This document shows positions 7,570 through 12,210 of a stretch of DNA of 12,210 nucleotides, in pieces. Origin of the DNA: Roseibacillus sp. (GTDB lineage Bacteria; Verrucomicrobiota; Verrucomicrobiae; Verrucomicrobiales; Akkermansiaceae); contig PBNG01000038.1 of the NCBI GenBank assembly GCA_002723015.1, positions 90,219-102,428 of the forward strand, in the 5' to 3' direction. Under the pieces are notes generated by a model. That model was not told where the DNA came from. It worked only from the letters and a program-made list of their open reading frames with translations, and did not search any database. Within the stretch, counting starts at the first letter, position 1, and every line of letters starts with the position of its first letter. The position numbers and the translations under genes are program-made.

Positions 7570-8469
7570 CTACTCACTACCACCCTCCAGGAAGGAGAGA
7601 AGGCGGTCCTCACTGATCGCGCCCATCGCCCCATGGCCTTCACCTTTCACCTTGAAATGCACTACCGCGCCATCCAGATAGGAGAACTTTTCCAGATTAC
7701 CATCGACCTCGCTGGGCTTGGCCAACTTTTCTCCTTCGTATCCCATCGCCTTCGCCCAGAGATAAGTTGATTGCTCGGCATGGACAAAGCCCAGCTTTCC
7801 TCCCTTCGCAGGAATGGATCGTGAAAGCCCCCCACTGTACGGAACCAACCTATCCTCCGTGCCGGAGATATTCATCAACCGCTTTCCTTTCATCGGCTCT
7901 ACTGATTTACGGTAGCTATTATTTTTACCCTTGGCTTTGAAGGACTTTCCATCGTGCTGGTAGACATTCAGCGGGCTCACCCCACTGACGTAGTTTCTAA
8001 TGTTCGGCAACTTACACTCGATCGCGAGTTGATTTACCAGAGCCGCGCCATTCGAGCTTCCAATAATACTGAAATTTTCCCGTTGGACGTTGTCGTATTC
8101 CGCTACCTTTTCGATGATCCCCTCAATGAAACCGCGATCATCAGCCTTTGATCGTTCGGAAACGATGTTCCAGCCTCTCGCGTATCCCTCCGGACAGATC
8201 ACGATGTAATGCCTTGCCATTCCCCTGTGACGCCGCATGAATCCCTTGAATGCGCCCCGGGCGTTTCCCCCGCCGCCATGCAGGAAGATAACTACCGGAC
8301 GTTTTCCCTTTCTGCCCTCGGGAACAGAAACAACGTAAAGACGCTCGAAAGAACGCTCCTGGTCCCAAGACTGGGTGATCGTATATTCTCCCGACTTGAG
8401 GCTCTCAGCGTTGAGCACACCGAAGCCCGCCAGAGTAAGCATCGAAAGGGTAAGAATCAGCAATTTCAT
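7570..8469 (-). CDS. Exported PHB-depolymerase/feruloyl-esterase-like alpha/beta-hydrolase
   Basis: 299 residues from the ATG at 8469. A GTG at 8478 would add three residues, but AAGGG sits 8 nt before the ATG and directly abuts the GTG, so the ATG is preferred. Residues 1-21 are a Sec signal peptide (LLILTLSMLTLAGFGVLNA). The core matches the LpqC/Esterase_PHB type: RPVVIFLHGGGGNARG with the oxyanion loop at 64-68, ICPEGYARGWN, the nucleophile elbow G-S-S-N-G with Ser139, SGTEDRLVPYSGG with a probable catalytic Asp206, and GEGHGAMG with probable catalytic His279. Relatives hydrolyse short polyhydroxyalkanoates or release ferulic and acetic acid from polysaccharides; with these neighbours a carbohydrate esterase role is more likely, but that is inference. 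It follows the SGNH hydrolase and the doubtful small ORF on the same strand. Confidence 0.92.
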   Translation of the reverse strand: MKLLILTLSMLTLAGFGVLNAESLKSGEYTITQSWDQERSFERLYVVSVPEGRKGKRPVVIFLHGGGGNARGAFKGFMRRHRGMARHYIVICPEGYARGWNIVSERSKADDRGFIEGIIEKVAEYDNVQRENFSIIGSSNGAALVNQLAIECKLPNIRNYVSGVSPLNVYQHDGKSFKAKGKNNSYRKSVEPMKGKRLMNISGTEDRLVPYSGGLSRSIPAKGGKLGFVHAEQSTYLWAKAMGYEGEKLAKPSEVDGNLEKFSYLDGAVVHFKVKGEGHGAMGAISEDRLLSFLEGGSE

Positions 8470-8477
8470 CCCGGACA

Positions 8478-8482
8478 CCCTT
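8478..8482 (-). promoter_or_regulatory. Shine-Dalgarno AAGGG fixing the esterase start at 8469
   Basis: Minus-strand AAGGG lies 8 nt upstream of the ATG at 8469. It overlaps the alternative GTG at 8478, which makes that upstream start unlikely. Confidence 0.6.
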
Positions 8483-8526
8483 AGAGACTGGCAGTCTTCT
8501 CGTCTACCGAAGAAAGCCCATGAACT

Positions 8527-8889
8527 CTATTTCATCCTCGTCCAGTGGGCTTGGACGTTGCCATGCTCGGAGGACATCAGAAACGTGATCTGCGTCTCAT
8601 GAGGCTGTTGCAGCATCAGAGGCCCATCTGTTGTCCAGTGTAGGACTTGCTTTGCCCCCTGATTACAGGGTTTGGACGCGGTCGCCGTAACCATATGTCC
8701 CTGTTTTGGTTGTGTGGGGAAAAGCACTGCTCCCCTGACCGTCATGCTCGGTGATCCCGCATAGATCGCAAGCAGGTGAGCATCGGCCGTAGCCACCGTG
8801 AACAACGGCCTCCGGTTCTCACCGAGTCCGGGAAGCTTAAGCTTTCTAGCGCATAAATCACAGCTGGACGCCTCTGCGACATTTCTCAA
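8527..8889 (-). CDS. Doubtful ORF after the SGNH gene: small protein or detached C-terminal domain
   Basis: This open frame of about 120 codons fills most of the 416-bp space between the SGNH gene and the esterase gene on the same strand, and ends 57 bp before the esterase ATG. It has no good start: a TTG at 8889 overlaps the SGNH stop (TTGA), and other options are internal. There is no signal peptide. The C-terminal half reads like a beta-sandwich: TVRGAVLFP, VLHWTTDGP, ETQITFLMSSEHGNVQAHW. That resembles, loosely, the C-terminal tail of the esterase at 959-2215 (IYFTTATGAW ... TTAFLVYVFHDAGG). A one-base slip at the T8 run at the end of the SGNH gene would fuse the two frames. It may be a real small protein, a domain separated by a frameshift, or decayed sequence. 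I do not recognise a family. Confidence 0.35.
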   Translation of the reverse strand: MRNVAEASSCDLCARKLKLPGLGENRRPLFTVATADAHLLAIYAGSPSMTVRGAVLFPTQPKQGHMVTATASKPCNQGAKQVLHWTTDGPLMLQQPHETQITFLMSSEHGNVQAHWTRMK

Positions 8890-9572
8890 CTCCCGAAAAA
8901 AAAGTCATGAAATATCCGGGCTGACAACTCGACCCCCACGGTGGAGGGGTGACTCCCATCCTTCGAGAAAAGGCGTTTTCCCCGGCCCTTGCTCACTTCC
9001 ATTGCCCACGCTTCTCCCACCGGAACTACCGGAGCATACCCTGCGACCACCGCTGCTTCGTTGTAGCCTGTGACTAACCGTCCCTGCATCTTTTCAAAGG
9101 TGTCATCAGGGAAAATTTTCCTGTTACTCCGATCCCCGTCACGGCGACCCCAGGTCTGGAAAAATACGGGCACCGCCCCTGCTTTCCTGATTTCTGCAGC
9201 AAGGGTGCGCACATGGGGGATCATTTCTCTCGTCCGCTGTGCTTTGCTGAAAGAAGGCCGCTGGCTCTGCTCCTGTAATACGACCACATCCCATCTCCCG
9301 TCCCGGATCCGGGTCAGGGTATCCTCTGAGCGAGCATGTTTTTCTAGGGTCCATCCTCCACGCGTGACACCTTCCACAACGATCCGACGACCCGAATCCT
9401 GCGCAATTCGGGCGAGAACCTTGGGGACCTTGAAACTATAACTGTTTCCCACGAAAAGGATTCTGGGAGTATCGGTCGTTCCCAGGCGTTCCCGGAGCAC
9501 CCCTTTCTCATCCTTTGAAAAAGCAGCTCCCGACAGTACGAGAGTCAGGATAAGTGGTATGGCGTTCATCAT
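8886..9572 (-). CDS. Exported SGNH-type hydrolase
   Basis: 228 residues from the first of two adjacent ATGs (9572), with GGGA a few bases upstream. Residues 1-19 form a Sec signal peptide (IPLILTLVLSGAAFS). SGNH blocks are visible: ILFVGNSYSF with the probable nucleophile in GNSYS (Ser44), a Gly in TRGGWTL (72-73), VVVLQEQSQRP (100-105) in the block III position where the standard Asn is Gln-rich, and KDGSHPS with Asp205 and His208 as the probable acid and base. Proteins of this type (GNSY rather than GDSL) are typical of the DUF4886-like SGNH group. They are esterases or acetylhydrolases; sugar O-deacetylation is inferred from context. It starts 17 bp after the stop of the propeller gene, so the two are co-transcribed. 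The coding end is odd: a run of eight T precedes the stop, see findings. Confidence 0.88.
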   Translation of the reverse strand: MMNAIPLILTLVLSGAAFSKDEKGVLRERLGTTDTPRILFVGNSYSFKVPKVLARIAQDSGRRIVVEGVTRGGWTLEKHARSEDTLTRIRDGRWDVVVLQEQSQRPSFSKAQRTREMIPHVRTLAAEIRKAGAVPVFFQTWGRRDGDRSNRKIFPDDTFEKMQGRLVTGYNEAAVVAGYAPVVPVGEAWAMEVSKGRGKRLFSKDGSHPSTVGVELSARIFHDFFFGS

Positions 9573-9589
9573 TCGATTCCCGTCTGACC

Positions 9590-10870
9590 TTACTCTCTCT
9601 CCTGACCGATGCAGAAAAGGTGACGCTCTCCCCTGATGAAAAGCTGTCGCCCTGCCGGAGCAGGCGTCGCATCAATTCCTTCTCCGAGCGTGTTGATGCC
9701 AACGACTTGGAACTTTTTGCTGTCTTTAAGAACAGCTGTGGTCCCACTGCGACCGGTCACATAGACATGCCCTCCAGCCGCGATCGGAGACGCATAGGTC
9801 CGGGAAATTTCTGGAACCCGCTCGGCAACGTAGTGCGCCCGGCCGCTGACGGCATCAAGACAGGTCAGCATTCCTGATTTTCCGCTGTGGTAATAAAGGC
9901 GCGAACCCGAAATCAAGGGAGAAGCAATATCCGGAGTATGACGGTCGCGATCCCACACCACACTCTTCGTGCCCTTCAAGTTGCCACGCCCTTCAAGGGC
10001 AAAGGCTCCTATGAACGAACCGCGAAAGCCACTCCCGACGATTGCGAGTCCTTTGATCGCCACAGCAGAAGCCACCGGCCTCTGGGTCTGTCCTTCACAC
10101 CGCCATAGCTCCTTTCCGGTTTCAAAGTCATACCCTCTCGCACAGGTCTGCCCGTTCATTACGACTTGCTTACCGCTCTCATGATCCACAACCAGAGGAG
10201 TCGCCCAGCAGGTTGGTTCCTCTTTTCGGAGCGCCTGCCAGAGAGTCTTCCCACTCCGGCGATCCAGAGCGTAGAGCGAGGAAGGGCCATCATGATCCCA
10301 TGGCACGAGAATCCGTTCACCATGAATCGTAGGAGAACTACCTTCCCCGAATTCATTACGTGTAATCATTTTCCCAAAATCACCACGCTTCCAGATTGGG
10401 GTTCCATCCATCCCAAAGCAGTAGATCCCCCGGGACCCGAAATGGGCGTATACGAATTCACCATCCGTACACGGCGAGGCAGAGGCAAATCCATTTGTTG
10501 AATGAGTTCCCTCATGGGGTATGGCTTCAATCGCGGTGCGCTCCCACCTGAGCTTTCCTGTCCTTCGATCATAGCAGAATAGCTTGAACGATAGTCTTGA
10601 TAACCTTCTTCCATCGAATCCAGACTTCCCAGCGGCCGAGACAGCCGATACCACGAAGACGCTCTCTCCCCATACTACCGGCGATCCCGAGCCCCTTCCC
10701 GGGACCGGAGCCTTCCATCTGACATTCTTCGCTGGCCCCCAGGATGTTGGAGGCTGAGCCTCCTCCGAGGAACCGTTTCCAGTTGGTCCCCGCCAGTGGC
10801 CCCAGTTCCCGGCAAAAAGAGATCCCTGCGCTACTAACAGGACAATAGAGAAAAGAATACGTGAAAACAT
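9590..10870 (-). CDS. Exported PQQ-like beta-propeller (quinoprotein-fold) protein
   Basis: 426 residues from the ATG at 10870; the frame is open further up to 10945, but AAGGA 7 nt before this ATG and the signal peptide (FSRILFSIVLLVAQGSLFA, residues 2-20) fix the start. The mature N-terminus GNWGHWRGPTGNG, followed by WGPAKNVRWKAPVPGRGSGS, is the standard opening of the PVC-group PQQ-binding-like propellers. Blade motifs of the CYDRRTGKLRW type recur at about 99-109, 151-160, 201-211 and 246-256, with weaker ones at 338-348 and 380-390, giving a seven- or eight-bladed WD-like propeller related to BamB and the PQQ dehydrogenases. There is no clear PQQ-dehydrogenase catalytic set, so a scaffold or binding role in the envelope is as likely as an oxidase. 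It lies between a TonB receptor gene and an SGNH hydrolase gene. Confidence 0.92.
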   Translation of the reverse strand: MFSRILFSIVLLVAQGSLFAGNWGHWRGPTGNGSSEEAQPPTSWGPAKNVRWKAPVPGRGSGSPVVWGESVFVVSAVSAAGKSGFDGRRLSRLSFKLFCYDRRTGKLRWERTAIEAIPHEGTHSTNGFASASPCTDGEFVYAHFGSRGIYCFGMDGTPIWKRGDFGKMITRNEFGEGSSPTIHGERILVPWDHDGPSSLYALDRRSGKTLWQALRKEEPTCWATPLVVDHESGKQVVMNGQTCARGYDFETGKELWRCEGQTQRPVASAVAIKGLAIVGSGFRGSFIGAFALEGRGNLKGTKSVVWDRDRHTPDIASPLISGSRLYYHSGKSGMLTCLDAVSGRAHYVAERVPEISRTYASPIAAGGHVYVTGRSGTTAVLKDSKKFQVVGINTLGEGIDATPAPAGRQLFIRGERHLFCIGQERE

Positions 10871-10877
10871 GGGCTGG

Positions 10878-10882
10878 TCCTT
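10878..10882 (-). promoter_or_regulatory. Shine-Dalgarno AAGGA fixing the propeller gene start at 10870
   Basis: Minus-strand AAGGA lies 7 nt before the ATG at 10870. It decides against the longer frame beginning at 10945, which would place the signal peptide 25 residues inside the protein and overlap the receptor gene's stop. Confidence 0.7.
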
Positions 10883-10932
10883 CGCGGGAATCCTCGCCCC
10901 GTTTTGACCAGAGTGCAAACCTGTTTGAAGAA

Positions 10933-12210
10933 CTAAAAAGCCCAATTCATTCCCATCCAGAAAGACCGCGGCTGACCGATAGAGCGCAATCCAACGCTGC
11001 TCACTCCAGTGGTGATCTCTTGGTCAAACAGGTTATCGACCCGGGCATGGATCGTCACATCGTCCGCTATTTCAAACTCACCTCCCAGTCGGGTTGTCCA
11101 CCAGGAACCGAGACGACGCTCGCCCAAGGGATCATCGAACTGCGAACTACCGATCTCCGCCTCAGCAAAGACTTTCAGTTTCGGTAGAGGGCTGCCCCTC
11201 ACGCCAACCACGGCACTATGCTCGGGACTCTGGGGAAAAGGCTTTCCCTCAAGCTCATTTTGTTCAACTGATTTGGTGAACCTTGACCGGGAAAAAAGGT
11301 ATCTAAGGAGCACACTCCACCGGGCGGAGACCTTCCATCGTATCTTGAATGAGCACCCCAGAACCCGGGCATCGTCGACGTTACGACGCTGCGCCACTGA
11401 GCCGCCCGGAGGCACGAAGCCCGCCACCGACGCAGCCTCAGAGGGGTCGGTAATCGGCACGTTCGCTATGACATCACCAATCCAGTGATGAAACACACCC
11501 ACATCACAAAATAGTCCCGGCGCAGGTCTCCATTCCATGCCAAGATCAACGGTATCAAAACGCTCGGTCCGAAGACCCGGGTTTGCCTCCGTGATGTCAT
11601 TTCGAACGCGAAAAGGACGGTAGAGCTCATTGATTGTGGGGAGCCGGAAGGACGTGGCCACAGAAGTGCGAACTCCCAGAGATTCGGAGAGCCGATATCG
11701 TAATGCGCCGCTAAACGACGGCTCCATCCCTGCCCGGTCTCCGTAGGAAGAATCACGAAGAAGATCAGACGTGGCGGGCCTTCGTTCTGTGCGCAGGCCA
11801 TCCGCAAACGCCCAGTAATCAACTCTGGCGCTCGCCTCGAGGGACCATCGGGCTGCGGCTCCCTCGCGAATCCCCCTGATGAATATTCCTCCCACCAGCT
11901 GCTCACCACCGGCTCTTCTCTGTCGCAGAAAGGCCCCATCGACAAACCCCGCCAGCTCGTTCGTCTCACCCCTCAGACGCCTCAGGTCTGCTCCAAGGAC
12001 AAATTCATGACCTTCTCCCGAACTCAGGGTAGCAGTCAATCCTCCCCCAAGGCCTTCACCGGGTACGTCAAACTGATCCAGGGCAGGAACTTCTGCACTC
12101 CGGTCTGCATTAACTTTGGCAAAGACCGCCTCAAAGGATCGTTTCTGGTAATATGCCAACCCTTGCCATGTCAGAACGGGCGTTTTTCCCGTAATCCGAA
12201 TCGACAAATC
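10933..12210 (-). CDS. TonB-dependent outer-membrane receptor, partial (5' end outside window)
   Basis: The last 425 codons of a larger gene; the frame is open to the right edge (the first codon visible is GAT), and the signal peptide, TonB box and plug lie beyond it. The visible part is beta-barrel: alternating strands such as SLEASARVDYWAFADG, ALRYRLSESLGVRTSVATSF, the receptor signature SFRLPTINELYRPF followed by NPGLRTERFDTVDLGMEW, then FFLGCSFKIRWK-like strands, VTIHARVDNLFDQEI near the end, and a terminal Phe in GMNWAF, the usual outer-membrane beta-signal. Such receptors import siderophores, cobalamin or oligosaccharides using TonB energy. Substrate is not readable here; with these neighbours a glycan is possible, but no SusD-like partner is present and the style is closer to BtuB/FecA-type receptors. 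The propeller gene follows 62 bp downstream on the same strand with no obvious terminator between. Confidence 0.93.
   Translation of the reverse strand, partial: DLSIRITGKTPVLTWQGLAYYQKRSFEAVFAKVNADRSAEVPALDQFDVPGEGLGGGLTATLSSGEGHEFVLGADLRRLRGETNELAGFVDGAFLRQRRAGGEQLVGGIFIRGIREGAAARWSLEASARVDYWAFADGLRTERRPATSDLLRDSSYGDRAGMEPSFSGALRYRLSESLGVRTSVATSFRLPTINELYRPFRVRNDITEANPGLRTERFDTVDLGMEWRPAPGLFCDVGVFHHWIGDVIANVPITDPSEAASVAGFVPPGGSVAQRRNVDDARVLGCSFKIRWKVSARWSVLLRYLFSRSRFTKSVEQNELEGKPFPQSPEHSAVVGVRGSPLPKLKVFAEAEIGSSQFDDPLGERRLGSWWTTRLGGEFEIADDVTIHARVDNLFDQEITTGVSSVGLRSIGQPRSFWMGMNWAF

Noticed and set aside
8485..8497. AGACT-GGC-AGTCT hairpin in the esterase leader
   Set aside because: Five pairs only and no tract; no known regulator site.

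Overview
The window reads as chromosomal DNA from a heterotrophic bacterium of the Planctomycetota–Verrucomicrobiota–Chlamydiota group, most likely Verrucomicrobiota. The reasons are a mix of secreted sulfatases, a DUF1080 protein, a quinoprotein-like beta-propeller that opens with a WGHWRGP-type sequence, several esterases with Sec signal peptides, and a 31-residue repeat protein built on a D-P-x-x-A-x-x-W pattern. The taxonomic call is inference from gene style; there is no rRNA or other marker gene. DNA is moderately GC-rich throughout and no segment looks compositionally foreign by eye.

Layout from left to right. (1) 1-779, minus strand: the front two thirds or so of an exported BNR/Asp-box sialidase that runs off the left edge, with a coding-like C-terminal remnant (790-957) just upstream of it. 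(2) 959-2215, plus strand: an exported alpha/beta-hydrolase esterase. (3) 2268-5220, minus strand: two exported type I sulfatases in tandem, 4 bp apart; one resembles iduronate-2-sulfatase and the other heparan N-sulfatase. (4) 5407-6747, plus strand: a signal-peptide-bearing protein made of about ten 31-residue helical repeats, divergent from the sulfatase pair. (5) 6766-12210, minus strand: a same-strand run of TonB-dependent receptor (5' end outside the window), PQQ-like beta-propeller protein, SGNH-type hydrolase, a doubtful small ORF, a PHB-depolymerase/feruloyl-esterase-like hydrolase, and a DUF1080 protein.

Every confidently called gene with a visible N-terminus has a Sec-type signal peptide, and the partial gene on the right edge encodes an outer-membrane barrel. 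The window is therefore devoted to the cell envelope and to attack on extracellular or periplasmic glycan: removal of sulfate (two sulfatases), acyl groups (three hydrolases), terminal acidic sugars (sialidase-fold protein) and possibly keto-sugar units (DUF1080), with a TonB-dependent receptor for uptake. No transcription regulator, SusD partner, inner-membrane sugar transporter, sulfatase-maturing enzyme, RNA gene, CRISPR array or insertion sequence is visible. The substrate cannot be read from the sequence; an acidic sulfated, acylated glycan is the reasonable guess.

The most useful second-look points are the remnant upstream of the sialidase, the run of eight A/T at the end of the SGNH gene that separates it by one base from a further open frame, the non-standard C-S-Q-S-R sulfatase signature, and the regular 31-residue repeat protein.
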